NCBI RefSeq assembly: GCF_002266425.1
Contig: NZ_NPMN01000010.1
Coordinates: forward strand, 80,607 to 144,606
Direction of reading: 5' to 3'
Source of the DNA: Tissierella sp. P1
GTDB lineage: Bacteria; Bacillota; Clostridia; Tissierellales; Tissierellaceae
DNA length: 64,000 nucleotides
In this document: positions 27,187-37,177 of the stretch, one piece after another
Layout of the letters: every line of letters starts with the position of its first letter
Numbering within the stretch: position 1 is the stretch's first letter
The notes under the pieces: model-generated
The model's database searches: none
Told to the model about the DNA's origin: nothing
The model's input: the letters and a program-made list of their open reading frames with translations, nothing else
Position numbers and translations under genes: made by a program

Positions 27187-28230
27187 ATGAAAAGCAAAAA
27201 GATATTACCACTACTACTAATACTTGTATTGATTGCAACAACATTGGCAGCATGTAAGACTAAAGAAAATGATAAGCCAGTAGTACAAACAGAAGATACT
27301 TCACAACCAATAGAAACAAATAAAGATATAGATGAGGATGCAAAAGAAGAGTATGGGATAAAAATTACTGATAAAACTGTATCTTTTATAGATAGTAGAG
27401 GAGAAGAAGTTACTTTAAATAAGAATCCTGAAAGAGTAGTAGTACTATTTAACTCTTATTTAGATATCTGGATGAAAAATGGAGGCAGTATCGTAGGTAA
27501 ATTGGAAGAATCTATAGGTCAAGATGAAATACCTGGAACAGAAAATGCTGAGATAGTAGGGGCTCTTGGATCTATAAGTGCAGAAAAAGTATTGGAATTA
27601 GAACCAGATTTAGTAGTTTTAATCTCAACACAAAAATCTCAAATGGAATTAGTGCCTATTTTTGAAGAAAATAAAATACCATTTATAGCATTAGAATATT
27701 ATGGTAAAGAGGATTATTTTAAATTAGCAAGATTATTTTCTGCTCTTAATGAAAGAGAAGATTTATATGAAGAAAATGTTTTAAATGTTAAAAATCAAAT
27801 AGACAGTATAATTGATAAGGCACCAAAAGATAAAGCGAATAAAGTACTTATAATGATGGCTAGTGCAAAATCTGTTACTGCCAGAGGTTCTGATTCTACA
27901 GTTGGAGAAATGTTAAAGGATTTGCATACTATAAATATAGCAGATACATCAAATGATATGCTAAGTGATAAAAACTTTAGCATTGAAAAGATTCTAGAAG
28001 AAGACCCAGATTTCATATTTGTACAAACTACAGGAAATGATATGGACAAGGTAATAGAGAGAATAAAGGAAGACGTAGAATCTAATCCCGCATGGTCATC
28101 TCTTTCTGCAGTAAAAAATGATAGATATATAATTTTACCAAAGGATCTCTATATGTTCAAAGCAAATCATAGATATGCAGAAGCATATGAAGGGTTAGCT
28201 AAGATTCTATATCCAGAAGTATTTAAATAA
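27187..28230 (+). CDS. ABC transporter substrate-binding lipoprotein, probably corrinoid (BtuF-like)
   Basis: The 347-residue protein has a lipoprotein signal peptide (lipobox LAAC) and a periplasmic-binding fold of the TroA/FhuD type, with FIDSRGEEVTLNKNPERVVVL and LELEPDLVVLISTQKS. Members bind iron chelates, haem or cobalamin. Its location within cobalamin genes and upstream of a FecCD permease and ATPase favours corrinoid salvage, an inference from context. Confidence 0.82.
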   Translation: MKSKKILPLLLILVLIATTLAACKTKENDKPVVQTEDTSQPIETNKDIDEDAKEEYGIKITDKTVSFIDSRGEEVTLNKNPERVVVLFNSYLDIWMKNGGSIVGKLEESIGQDEIPGTENAEIVGALGSISAEKVLELEPDLVVLISTQKSQMELVPIFEENKIPFIALEYYGKEDYFKLARLFSALNEREDLYEENVLNVKNQIDSIIDKAPKDKANKVLIMMASAKSVTARGSDSTVGEMLKDLHTINIADTSNDMLSDKNFSIEKILEEDPDFIFVQTTGNDMDKVIERIKEDVESNPAWSSLSAVKNDRYIILPKDLYMFKANHRYAEAYEGLAKILYPEVFK

Positions 28231-28243
28231 AAAGGAGTAGGCT

Positions 28244-29245
28244 ATGATTAAATATATAAAAGAAGGACCTAAAAAAAGTACAATGATTACTATCTTTATT
28301 ATCTTATTCATAGCCAGTTTTTTCTTTAGTGTTGGCAATGGAGCGGTAAAAATAAACCCTTTACAAATAATTAAATCTATTTTATATGAGAAGGATACTG
28401 TAAAATATCAAATAATATGGAATGTAAGATTACCAAGAACTATAGTCGCAGCCTTAGTGGGCATATGTCTGTCATTATCTGGTGCTATACTTCAAGGAAT
28501 AATGAGAAATCCTTTGGCAGGACCAAATATTATAGGAGTTTCCTCTGGAGGAGGCTTCTTTGCTCTTATTATTCTTATAATTTTTCCAAAGTATTATTAT
28601 CTAGTGCCAATAGGTGCATTTATTGGTGCTTTATCTGCGACCTTATTTATATATTCTTTGGCATGGAAAGAAGGTGTACTTCCCACAAGGTTAGTCTTAG
28701 CGGGAGTAGCAGTATCATCTTTATTTAGTGCAGGTACTAATGGTCTAATGACATTTTTTCCTGATAGAGTCCATGGAGTTTTAGGATTTATGGTTGGAGG
28801 CCTTTCAGCTATAACTTGGAAGGATGTAAGAATAATCTTACCATATGCAGTGTTAGGAACGATACTAATATTATTTCTACCAGATAAATTAAATATCCTT
28901 ATGCTGGGAGATGAGGTTGCTACAGGATTAGGTGTGAAGGTTGAAAGAACTAGATTTGTTTTTATAATAATTTCCTCCTTATTAGCAGGAGCAGCAGTAT
29001 CTGTAGTAGGATTATTAGGTTTTGTTGGACTTATTGTACCTCATATGACAAGATTGTTTATTGGTTCGGATTATAGATATCTTTTTCCTGGAACTATATT
29101 TTTTGGTTCATCGATTGTTATGATTTGTGATACTCTGTCAAGAATATTATTTGCACCAATGGAGATTCCAGTAGGTATTATAATGTCAGCACTTGGAGCA
29201 CCGTTTTTTCTTTATTTATTAAGAAAAAAGGAGGCAATGAAATAA
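28244..29245 (+). CDS. FecCD-family permease, probably corrinoid (BtuC-like)
   Basis: The 333-residue membrane protein has the FecCD/BtuC pattern: IWNVRLPRTIVAALVGICLS, LQGIMRNPLAGPNIIGVSSG, VVGLLGFVGLIVPHMTR and the C-terminal GAPFFLYLLRKK. It forms the dimeric channel of the importer with the lipoprotein upstream and the ATPase downstream. Confidence 0.88.
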   Translation: MIKYIKEGPKKSTMITIFIILFIASFFFSVGNGAVKINPLQIIKSILYEKDTVKYQIIWNVRLPRTIVAALVGICLSLSGAILQGIMRNPLAGPNIIGVSSGGGFFALIILIIFPKYYYLVPIGAFIGALSATLFIYSLAWKEGVLPTRLVLAGVAVSSLFSAGTNGLMTFFPDRVHGVLGFMVGGLSAITWKDVRIILPYAVLGTILILFLPDKLNILMLGDEVATGLGVKVERTRFVFIIISSLLAGAAVSVVGLLGFVGLIVPHMTRLFIGSDYRYLFPGTIFFGSSIVMICDTLSRILFAPMEIPVGIIMSALGAPFFLYLLRKKEAMK

Positions 29246-30033
29246 TGGGTATGGAAACCAAAAATTTACAAGTTAAATATGGAGATAAGGTAGTATTAAA
29301 AGATGCCAATTTTAAGGTGAATAATGGTGAGATAGTTGCTATCATTGGACCAAATGGATCAGGCAAAACTACACTCATTAAGGCATTGTCAAGGTGTATC
29401 AAATCCCATTCAGGGGATATATATCTTGATGGAAAAGATATATATCAAATACCTACAAAAAAAATAGCAAGGGAAGTGGCTATATTGCCACAAGTAAAGA
29501 ATGTATCAGCTGATGTTACTATAGAGAATCTTGTATCCTATGGAAGATATCCCCATTTAGGATTTGGAAAAAGAATAAAAAAAGATGATAGAGATATTAT
29601 CCATTGGGCAATTGAAAAAACTGGGCTGATAAAACTTAGAGATAGATATATAGCAACTCTATCAGGCGGAGAGAGACAAAGAGCTTGGATAGCAATGGCA
29701 CTAGCACAGAAACCGAAGATACTAATTCTTGATGAACCTACTACATATTTAGATATATCCTATCAATTAGAAGTATTAGAGTTGGTAAAGGAGTTAAATG
29801 AATCTTTAGGTATTACAGTTATAATGGTTTTACATGATTTAAATCAAGCTGCCAGATATTCAGATAATATCTATGTATTAAGAGATGGACAGATATGTGA
29901 GTGTGGAAAACCGAATAATATATTACAAACTAAGATGCTAAAGGATGTATTTAGAATAGAAGCTCATATATATCAAGATGAAATAAACGATTGTCCATAC
30001 TTTATACCACATAAGTTAAAACATAGTGAATAG
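29245..30033 (+). CDS. ABC transporter ATP-binding protein, probably corrinoid (BtuD-like)
   Basis: The 262-residue ATPase shows Walker A GPNGSGKTT, Q-loop LPQVKN, signature LSGGERQR, Walker B ILILDEPTTYLDI and His in VLHDLNQAARYSD, all typical of the siderophore/B12 importer group. It overlaps the permease stop by one base. Confidence 0.9.
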   Translation: MGMETKNLQVKYGDKVVLKDANFKVNNGEIVAIIGPNGSGKTTLIKALSRCIKSHSGDIYLDGKDIYQIPTKKIAREVAILPQVKNVSADVTIENLVSYGRYPHLGFGKRIKKDDRDIIHWAIEKTGLIKLRDRYIATLSGGERQRAWIAMALAQKPKILILDEPTTYLDISYQLEVLELVKELNESLGITVIMVLHDLNQAARYSDNIYVLRDGQICECGKPNNILQTKMLKDVFRIEAHIYQDEINDCPYFIPHKLKHSE

Positions 30034-30196
30034 TGAACAACTAATGGTGAATAGTTTAAAGATAGTTAATAGCTAATAGTAAATAATTGAGAACATAGTG
30101 AATAATTAAAAGACCTAAAAATTTTACTAAAAACTATTCACTCTTAACTATTGGCTATTCACTGCTTTTAAAACTATTCACTATTCATTATTATAT
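30021..30196. repeat. Imperfect long inverted repeat (MITE- or REP-like)
   Basis: Words such as GTGAATAGTGAAC, GGTGAATAGT and AGTTAATAGCTAATAG in the left half are complemented by AACTATTCAC, TTAACTATTGGCTATTCAC and ACTATTCACTATTCATT in the right half, so about 175 bases can fold into one long irregular hairpin between the transporter and cobD. The short word GTGAATAGT recurs several times. Confidence 0.65.
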
Positions 30197-30211
30197 AAGG
30201 AAGGTGATAAA

Positions 30212-31260
30212 ATGGAGCATGGAGGAGATTTATTATCCTATGAAAAGTATTATGATGGAGAATTAATAGATTATAGTAGTAATATAAATCCATTGGGACC
30301 ACCTAAAGGATTAGAAAAAGCCTTAATAGATGGTTTTAAGAATATTCAATCATATCCAGATATTAAATATAGAAGACTAAAAAAATCTATAGCTAACTAC
30401 CTAAGCTGTAGTGAGAATAATACTATAATAGGAAATGGAGCAGTAGAATTAATAGATAATTTTATAATTTTAGCTAATAGAGTATTGGTTTCCACCCCTT
30501 CTTTTTCGGAATATGAAAAAAGGGCAATCATACATGGAAAAGAAATAATTAGAATTCCATATAATCTTGATTTTACAATAGATATTTTAACTATAGGAAA
30601 CAAAATACAAAAAGGTGATTTAATAATATTGGGGAATCCCAACAATCCTACTGGGCTTAGGATAGATAAAATAGAATTAATAATGTTATACAATGTTATT
30701 AATAAATCTGGAGCATATTTACTATTAGATGAAGCTTTTTTCGAGTTTTGTCCTATAGATTATGACAGTATAGAATTGTTTAGGCAAACTAATTATGAAA
30801 ATTTAGGGATTATAAGGGCTGCTACAAAATTTTTTGCACTACCTGGGATTAGACTAGGATATGGATGTACATCTACAGAATTGGTAGAAAAAATATCTAA
30901 GATAGAACTGCCATGGAGCATAAATTCCTTTGCGGAGGCAGCAGGTAATTTTATATTTAGTGATAAGGGATATATAGAAGAAAGTAAAAGATATGTTGAA
31001 AAAGAAAGACAATATATGCACCAAGAGTTATCGAAACTTTCTAATATAAAAGTATTTTTGACAGAGACTAATTATATTTTGATTAAATTATTAAAATGGA
31101 ATGAAGAATATGTATTTAATTTTTTCTTAAGAGAGGAATAGTCATAAGAAAATGTTCGAGTTTTATAGGACTTAATCATCATTATATTAGAGTTGCCATA
31201 AAGAACAGAGAAAATAATAAGAGACTTATAGAAATCTTTAATGAATTGGAGTGTATGTAA
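30212..31260 (+). CDS. cobD: Threonine-phosphate decarboxylase CobD (class I aminotransferase fold), frameshifted
   Basis: The product (about 349 residues when repaired) has the CobD pattern: HGGDLLSYEKYY, IDYSSNINPLGPP, YPDIKYRRLKKSIA, GNPNNPTGL, LDEAFFEF and the PLP-lysine region RAATKFFALPGIRLGYG. CobD makes (R)-1-aminopropan-2-yl phosphate for CbiB. The first frame stops at 31141. With one more A in GAGGAATAGTC the reading continues IVIRKCSSFIGLNHHYIRVA and ends at TAA 31258-31260, joined to cbiA. The break is near the C-terminus. Confidence 0.9.
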
Positions 31261-32580
31261 ATGAAATCCATAATGATTACAGCTCCGTCTAGCAATACTG
31301 GAAAGACAACAATTACACTTGGTATTATTAGGGCAGTTAAAAATAGGGGATTAGATGTATCTGCATTCAAAACAGGACCAGATTTCATCGATACTAAATA
31401 TCTGGAACTTGCGTCAGGAAAGAGATCAGGAAACCTTGATATTCACTTAATGGGAAGGAAGGGAATAAGAGAATCCTTATCCATGAATTGTGGAGAATAT
31501 GGAATTATAGAAGGTGTTATGGGATATTTTGATGGTATATATAACACCTTTGAAAATTCCAGCTTTGATATATCAAAGGAATTAGATATTCCTGCAATAT
31601 TAGTATATAAACCTCAAGGTGAAATGTTTTCAGCTATACCCAAAATGAAAGGTATGGTAGAGTTCCATAGTTCAAAGATAAAGGGGATTATACTTAATAA
31701 GGTTAGTAAGGATATATATCAATTACTAAAGGAAAAAATAGAAGAGTATATAAATATTGAAGTATTAGGATATCTACCTCAAGATACATCCCTAGAAGTA
31801 GAAAGTAGATATCTGGGACTAATGCAAATCTATGAAAATGATGATTGTGAGGAATTAATATCTAAAGCAGCAGAAGCTGTGGAAAAAACAATAGATATAG
31901 ATAGAGTAATTGAATTAGCTAGTTCAGTTGATATTTCCCCCTATGAATATCAGGAGAAAAGAGATATAGAAGTAGCAATAGCCTATGATGAGGCATTTAA
32001 CTTTTATTATAATGAAAATCTAAATTTATTAGAGAATATCTGTAAAGTAAAATATTTTTCTCCAATTAGAGATAAAAATGTTCCAAAGGCAGACCTTATA
32101 TATATTGGCGGGGGATATCCAGAGCTATATAGATATGAACTATCATCAAATATAGATATGATAAGCTCCATAAGAGAAAATGCCTTGAGAGGGAAAACCA
32201 TTATAGCTGAGGCTGGAGGACTTATGTACTTGGTATCTTCAATAGAAAATTGTCCTATGTGTAATCTATTTAATGGCAATGCTATTATGACAGATAAATT
32301 ACAGAGATTTGGATATGTGAATATGGAATTAAATCAGGATACTATAATAGGAAGACAAGGTAGCATAATCACTGGAAATGAATACCATCGTTCTACAATA
32401 GATATAAATGGGGATTCAGTATTTCATATTACAAAGCCAATGAATGATAAAAAAGTTTGGCAGTGTGGATATACCTATAAAAACGTTTTAGCATATTATC
32501 AGCATATTAATTTCCTTGGAAATATTGAAAATTTTAATTATCTACTGGATATTGTAGAGAAAATAAGAAAAGAGGGATAA
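31261..32580 (+). CDS. cbiA: Cobyrinate a,c-diamide synthase CbiA with Ala in place of the catalytic Cys
   Basis: The 439-residue protein has the full two-domain layout: synthetase with P-loop APSSNTGKTT and EGVMGYFDG, then a C-terminal class I glutaminase-like domain from about residue 240. The nucleophile motif, normally AECGGLMYL, reads AEAGGLMYL: residue 318 is Ala (codon GCT at 32212-32214). The later His motif is present as GNEYHRS. With no nucleophile it cannot hydrolyse glutamine by the family mechanism and should depend on free ammonia. CobQ in the same cluster has lost its glutaminase domain, so the two changes agree. Confidence 0.93.
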   Translation: MKSIMITAPSSNTGKTTITLGIIRAVKNRGLDVSAFKTGPDFIDTKYLELASGKRSGNLDIHLMGRKGIRESLSMNCGEYGIIEGVMGYFDGIYNTFENSSFDISKELDIPAILVYKPQGEMFSAIPKMKGMVEFHSSKIKGIILNKVSKDIYQLLKEKIEEYINIEVLGYLPQDTSLEVESRYLGLMQIYENDDCEELISKAAEAVEKTIDIDRVIELASSVDISPYEYQEKRDIEVAIAYDEAFNFYYNENLNLLENICKVKYFSPIRDKNVPKADLIYIGGGYPELYRYELSSNIDMISSIRENALRGKTIIAEAGGLMYLVSSIENCPMCNLFNGNAIMTDKLQRFGYVNMELNQDTIIGRQGSIITGNEYHRSTIDINGDSVFHITKPMNDKKVWQCGYTYKNVLAYYQHINFLGNIENFNYLLDIVEKIRKEG

Positions 32581-32582
32581 AA

Positions 32583-33203
32583 TTGTATATTAAAAACCCT
32601 ATGGAAATAGAGAATAAAAGTATGGATATTATAGATGAAGTTATGGGAGATACTAATTTCTCAGAAGAAGAAAAGATAATAGCTAAGAGAATGATACACA
32701 CAACTGGAGATTTTGATTATAGGAATATAATTATATTTAAAAATGATTTTATTGGAGAGGCTAAAAAATCTATTTTAGAAAAAGTAACTATATTTACGGA
32801 TACTAAAATGGCATATACAGGGATTAATAAATCTGCCTTAGAAAAAGCTGGTTGTGAGCTAAAATGTTATATAGATGATGAGAGAGTATTTTCATTATCT
32901 AAAGAATTAGGAACTACGAGATCAGCTTGTGCAGTAGACTTAGCTGTTCAAGATGGTATAGATATATTTGTAATAGGCAATGCACCTACTGCATTGTTTA
33001 GAATACTAGAACTAGTCAAGGAAGGTAAAGCTAATCCACGATTTATAGTAGGAGTGCCTGTAGGGTTTGTTGGGGCAGCAGAGTCTAAGGAATATTTAAG
33101 AGAATTTGATATACCATCTATATCCACAGTAGGTAATAAAGGTGGAAGTAATGTAGCTGCTTCTATTATTAATGCCTTATTATATATGGTGGTAGGTAGA
33201 TGA
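32583..33203 (+). CDS. cbiC: Cobalt-precorrin-8 methylmutase CbiC
   Basis: The 206-residue enzyme moves the C11 methyl to C12. Family features: PMEIENKSMDIIDE, the catalytic His region AKRMIHTTGDFDY, FTDTKMAYTGINK and GVPVGFVGAAESKE. The start is TTG 32583, preceded by AGAGGG. It overlaps cbiD by 4 bp. Confidence 0.94.
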   Translation: MYIKNPMEIENKSMDIIDEVMGDTNFSEEEKIIAKRMIHTTGDFDYRNIIIFKNDFIGEAKKSILEKVTIFTDTKMAYTGINKSALEKAGCELKCYIDDERVFSLSKELGTTRSACAVDLAVQDGIDIFVIGNAPTALFRILELVKEGKANPRFIVGVPVGFVGAAESKEYLREFDIPSISTVGNKGGSNVAASIINALLYMVVGR

Positions 33204-34276
33204 CTTTAGATTTATATATAATAAAAGAAGGAAAACATCTAAGATGTGGATATACCACAGGATCTTGTGCGACGGGAGCAGCTAAGGCGGCAGCTACTAT
33301 GCTTGATACAGGTAAGATAATAAAATATATAGAGATAGATACGCCAGCAAATATTAGATTAAAACTTGAGGTAAATAATCCATCGATTGAAGGGAATAGA
33401 GCAACATGTTCAATCATAAAGGATGCTGGAGATGATCCGGATAATACAGACGGGATAGAAATATATGCAACGGTATCTAAACGAGATGATGGACAAATTT
33501 TTATAGAAGGTGGTAGGGGGATCGGAAGAATAAAGAGAAAAGGTTTATTTGGAGAAATTGATGAAGCGGCCATTAATCCTGTACCAAGAGAAATGATTCA
33601 AAAAGAGGTAAAAGAGGTTTCAAATAGTGGATATGATATTTTAATATTTGCACCTCAAGGAGAAGAAATAGGGAAAAAAACTTTTAATAAAAATATTGGC
33701 ATTGAAGGTGGAATATCTATTATAGGCACAAAAGGGATAGTATATCCAATGTCAGAGGAAGCTCTTGTAAAAACCATATATATGGAAGTGGATATGCTGG
33801 CTGAAAGTCAGGGGAAAGATAATATAATCTTAGTACCGGGAAATTATGGGGAAAAATTATCAGAAGAATTGGGGCTAAAGGAAGGAAAAGTAAAGATATC
33901 TAACTTTATAGGGGATAGTCTGCTGTATGTATATAACAAAGGTTTTAAGTCTGTGACCTTAATAGGACATATTGGCAAATTTGCAAAGCTATCTATAGGT
34001 GTTTTCAATACCCATAGTAAAATATGTGATGGAAGAATGGAAGCTTTTATATATTATTTGGCTCTGATGGGAGCACCAATGGAATTACTCAATAGAGTAA
34101 ATGATACCATTACGGCAGAAGAAGGATTAAACATATGCATAGACTCTGGTTATGGTGAAGTTATAAGACATATGGAAAAAGGGGCAGAGGATAGGATTAG
34201 GAAATATCTAAAGGATGAAAATTATAAAGTAAAGGTAATCATATATTCCATGGAAAAAGGGGTGGATATATGTTAA
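33200..34276 (+). CDS. cbiD: Cobalt-precorrin-5B C1-methyltransferase CbiD
   Basis: The 358-residue protein carries the CbiD signature RCGYTTGSCATGAAKAA near the N-terminus, VSKRDDGQIFIEGGRGIG, and the C-terminal GHIGKFAKLSIGVFNTHSK. It methylates C1 using S-adenosylmethionine. It overlaps cbiC and cbiE at both ends. Confidence 0.95.
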   Translation: MTLDLYIIKEGKHLRCGYTTGSCATGAAKAAATMLDTGKIIKYIEIDTPANIRLKLEVNNPSIEGNRATCSIIKDAGDDPDNTDGIEIYATVSKRDDGQIFIEGGRGIGRIKRKGLFGEIDEAAINPVPREMIQKEVKEVSNSGYDILIFAPQGEEIGKKTFNKNIGIEGGISIIGTKGIVYPMSEEALVKTIYMEVDMLAESQGKDNIILVPGNYGEKLSEELGLKEGKVKISNFIGDSLLYVYNKGFKSVTLIGHIGKFAKLSIGVFNTHSKICDGRMEAFIYYLALMGAPMELLNRVNDTITAEEGLNICIDSGYGEVIRHMEKGAEDRIRKYLKDENYKVKVIIYSMEKGVDIC

Positions 34277-34866
34277 TTGTAGCAGGAGTAGGACCAGGGA
34301 ATCCAAAGTATTTAACCTATGATGTCAGAACGAAAATAGAAGAAGCAAGGCATATTTTAGCCTTTGGGAGAGTGGTAAATTCCCTTAAAATCATTAGGGA
34401 GGATATTATAGAAGTAAATAAGGTAGAAGAAATATTAAATTATATAGATGGGAAAAAGGAAATACTATTACTTGCTTCTGGAGATCCAAACTTTTTTGGA
34501 ATAGTCGATTTTCTAAAGAAGAAAGGTCTTGATATACAAGAAGTACTACCTGGACTATCTTCATTTCAATATATGATGGGAAAGCTTCAGAAGTCATGGC
34601 AGAATGCAAATTTTTTATCTCTTCATGGAAGAGATGAGAATCTAGAAAATATCAAATCACATAAGCTTAGTATATTGTTAATAGATAAGGAAAATACCCC
34701 TAATAAGATATCAAAGGAGTTATATGAATTAGACATTAGAGGAAAGATTTATGCAGGATTTAATTTGTCCTATGAGAATGAAAAAATAATTATGAAAAAT
34801 ATTGGAGAAGAAATAGAAAATATTTCATCTCTTGGAGTGGTGGTAGTTGAAAATGAAATGGATTAA
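34270..34866 (+). CDS. cbiE: Cobalt-precorrin-7 C5-methyltransferase CbiE
   Basis: The 198-residue methylase starts IVAGVGPGNPKYLTYDVR and has LLASGDPNFFGIVDFL and VLPGLSSFQYMMGKL. It is separate from CbiT, whose gene overlaps by 20 bp; in many bacteria the two are fused as CobL. Confidence 0.92.
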   Translation: MLIVAGVGPGNPKYLTYDVRTKIEEARHILAFGRVVNSLKIIREDIIEVNKVEEILNYIDGKKEILLLASGDPNFFGIVDFLKKKGLDIQEVLPGLSSFQYMMGKLQKSWQNANFLSLHGRDENLENIKSHKLSILLIDKENTPNKISKELYELDIRGKIYAGFNLSYENEKIIMKNIGEEIENISSLGVVVVENEMD

Positions 34867-35407
34867 AGATGAAGAGTTTATAAGAGGCAATATCCCTATG
34901 ACTAAGTTCAATATTAGGCTACTTACATTGGGATATTTAGCCATAGAAGAAGGAGATAGATTATTGGATATAGGAGCAGGGACAGGATCTATATCTATAG
35001 AAGCATCACTTCATGGTGCTAAGGTGTGGGCAATAGAAAGAGAAGTTGAAGGCATAGAATTAATAAGAACAAATAGTGAAAAATTCAACGCAGGAGTTAA
35101 TATAATCCATGGACAAGCTCCAGATAGCCTTCCAAATGAGAGCTTTAATAAGTGCTTCATAGGAGGATCTGGAGGAAAACTAGAAGACATATTTTTGTAT
35201 CTGCAAAAAAAATTAGAGAATGATGGGATAATATGCGGAAATTTTATAACCTTAAAAAATGTAACTCAGTTCATTCAACTATTAAATAAATATAATTACA
35301 AAGATATAGAAGTACAATTAATTCAAGTGTCATCTATGGATAAAATAGGACTTTTAAAAGGGCAAAATCCAATTTTTATAGCAAAAGGAGTGAAGGAGTA
35401 TGATTAG
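34847..35407 (+). CDS. cbiT: Cobalt-precorrin-6B C15-methyltransferase (decarboxylating) CbiT
   Basis: The 186-residue Rossmann-type methyltransferase has DEEFIRGNIPMTK at the start, the SAM motif LLDIGAGTGSISIEAS and IGGSGGKLEDI. It methylates C15 and decarboxylates the C12 acetate. The likely initiation is the internal ATG of cbiE's tail. Confidence 0.93.
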   Translation: MKMKWIKDEEFIRGNIPMTKFNIRLLTLGYLAIEEGDRLLDIGAGTGSISIEASLHGAKVWAIEREVEGIELIRTNSEKFNAGVNIIHGQAPDSLPNESFNKCFIGGSGGKLEDIFLYLQKKLENDGIICGNFITLKNVTQFIQLLNKYNYKDIEVQLIQVSSMDKIGLLKGQNPIFIAKGVKEYD

Positions 35408-36155
35408 CTTTGTAGGGGCAGGACCAGGAAATGTTGACTTAATAACAATTAAAGGTAGGAGACTTTTGGAAGAGGCTGATGTAGTCATATATGCAGGATC
35501 ATTAGTATCTAAGGAACATTTAGAATTTTGTAAAGAAGAAACTGAATTCCATAATTCAGCTTCAATGACTTTGGAAGAGGTAGTTGAGGTAATAGAAAGA
35601 TCTGTAAAAGATAATTTAAAGGTAGTTAGATTGCATACGGGAGATCCTACAATATATGGAGCAATAAGGGAACAAATGGATTTATTAGATGCTAAAGGTA
35701 TTTCCTATGAAGTGGTACCAGGTGTTAGTTCCTTTACAGCAGCTTGTGCATCTATTAAGAAAGAGTTTACACTTCCGGATGTAAGTCAAACCATAATCTT
35801 GACTCGAATAGAGGGACGTACTCCAGTACCAGAAGAAGAAGATTTAGAATCCTTGGCTAAGCATAAAGCTTCAATGGCGATATTTCTGTCAGTACAAGAA
35901 ATAGATAGAGTAGTAGAAAAATTAGTAAAAGGGTATGTAAATGACAATGTACCAGTTGCTATAGTATACAAGGCTACTTGGGAAGATGAAAAAATAATAT
36001 TTGGCACACTTAAGGATATTGAAGAAAAGGTAAAAAAAGAAAACATTAATAAGATGGCTCAAATTTTAGTGGGTAATTTCATAGAAGGTGAATATGAAAG
36101 GTCAAAGCTATATGACCCAAGTTTTACCCATAAATTCAGGAGTGCATCAAAATGA
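35400..36155 (+). CDS. cbiF: Cobalt-precorrin-4 C11-methyltransferase CbiF
   Basis: The 251-residue methylase starts ISFVGAGPGNVDLITIKGRR and carries YAGSLVSKEHLEFC, RLHTGDPTIYGAIREQMD and VVPGVSSFTAACASIKKE. It methylates C11 in the ring-contraction sequence. Overlaps cbiT by 8 bp. Confidence 0.95.
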   Translation: MISFVGAGPGNVDLITIKGRRLLEEADVVIYAGSLVSKEHLEFCKEETEFHNSASMTLEEVVEVIERSVKDNLKVVRLHTGDPTIYGAIREQMDLLDAKGISYEVVPGVSSFTAACASIKKEFTLPDVSQTIILTRIEGRTPVPEEEDLESLAKHKASMAIFLSVQEIDRVVEKLVKGYVNDNVPVAIVYKATWEDEKIIFGTLKDIEEKVKKENINKMAQILVGNFIEGEYERSKLYDPSFTHKFRSASK

Positions 36156-37177
36156 AAATAGCTTGTTTATCATTTACTGAGAATGGAAAAAAACTAGGTG
36201 ATAAACTAAAAAGATTAGATAAAGAAAGTAAATCATATATAATCCACCATTATGCCAATGAAGATATATATGGTGGAATAAAAAACTTATTAAATTATGC
36301 TTGGAAAGAATATGATGGGTTTGTATTTATTTCATCTACTGGAATAGCCATAAGGATGATAAATCCATATATAAAGCATAAAACAATAGATCCTGCTGTT
36401 GTGGTAGTAGATGACTATGGAAGATTTTCCATATCATTATTGTCAGGACATTTAGGCGGAGCAAATGAATTGTCTAAATGGATAGGAGAAAAGATAAATG
36501 CAATCCCAGTTATTACTACAGCCTCAGATAATAGGAGAATAGAGTCAATCGATTTATTTGCCCAAAAAAACAACTATTATATAGAAGATATAAAATCGGT
36601 GACAAAGATTACAGCAATGATGGTAAATGAAAGAACTATTGGATTCTATTCAGAGGATAATGCAATTATAGATTATCCTAATATTATAACTTTAGAAGAT
36701 TTAGATTATATACATCCTAATGTAAAAGGAATAATTATAGTTAGTTCACAAAATTTTAAGCTAGAGGACATAGATATTCCAACTACATATTTAAGGCCAA
36801 GAAATATTAATATTGGTATAGGATGTAGGAAAGGAATGGAAGGGGTACGGATTATAGAGGCGATAGAAACAGCTCTTATGGAGATAAATCTATCTAGTCA
36901 AAGTATAAAAGCTATTGGTACAGTTGAAGTAAAAAAAGATGAAGATGGAATTATCGAAGCAGCAAAACATTTCCATTGTCCAATGAAGATATTTACTATA
37001 GACGAAATACAAAAAGTAGAAGACAAATTTGATAAATCTCAATTTGTTAAAGACACTATAGGTGTTTATTCCGTATCAGAGCCTTCTGCATATTTACTGG
37101 GAGGAAGATTAATCACAAATAAATCAAAACATAATGGGATCACAATATCAATATCGAAGGAGATGAAAAATGGCTAA
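36152..37177 (+). CDS. cbiG: Cobalt-precorrin 5A hydrolase CbiG
   Basis: The 341-residue protein has the three CbiG regions: FVFISSTGIAIRMINPYIKH, VDDYGRFSISLLSGHLGGAN, and the C-terminal IGIGCRKGMEG ... GTVEVKKDEDGIIEAAKHF. It opens the delta-lactone and releases acetaldehyde. Coupled by overlap to cbiF and cbiH. Confidence 0.94.
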   Translation: MKIACLSFTENGKKLGDKLKRLDKESKSYIIHHYANEDIYGGIKNLLNYAWKEYDGFVFISSTGIAIRMINPYIKHKTIDPAVVVVDDYGRFSISLLSGHLGGANELSKWIGEKINAIPVITTASDNRRIESIDLFAQKNNYYIEDIKSVTKITAMMVNERTIGFYSEDNAIIDYPNIITLEDLDYIHPNVKGIIIVSSQNFKLEDIDIPTTYLRPRNINIGIGCRKGMEGVRIIEAIETALMEINLSSQSIKAIGTVEVKKDEDGIIEAAKHFHCPMKIFTIDEIQKVEDKFDKSQFVKDTIGVYSVSEPSAYLLGGRLITNKSKHNGITISISKEMKNG

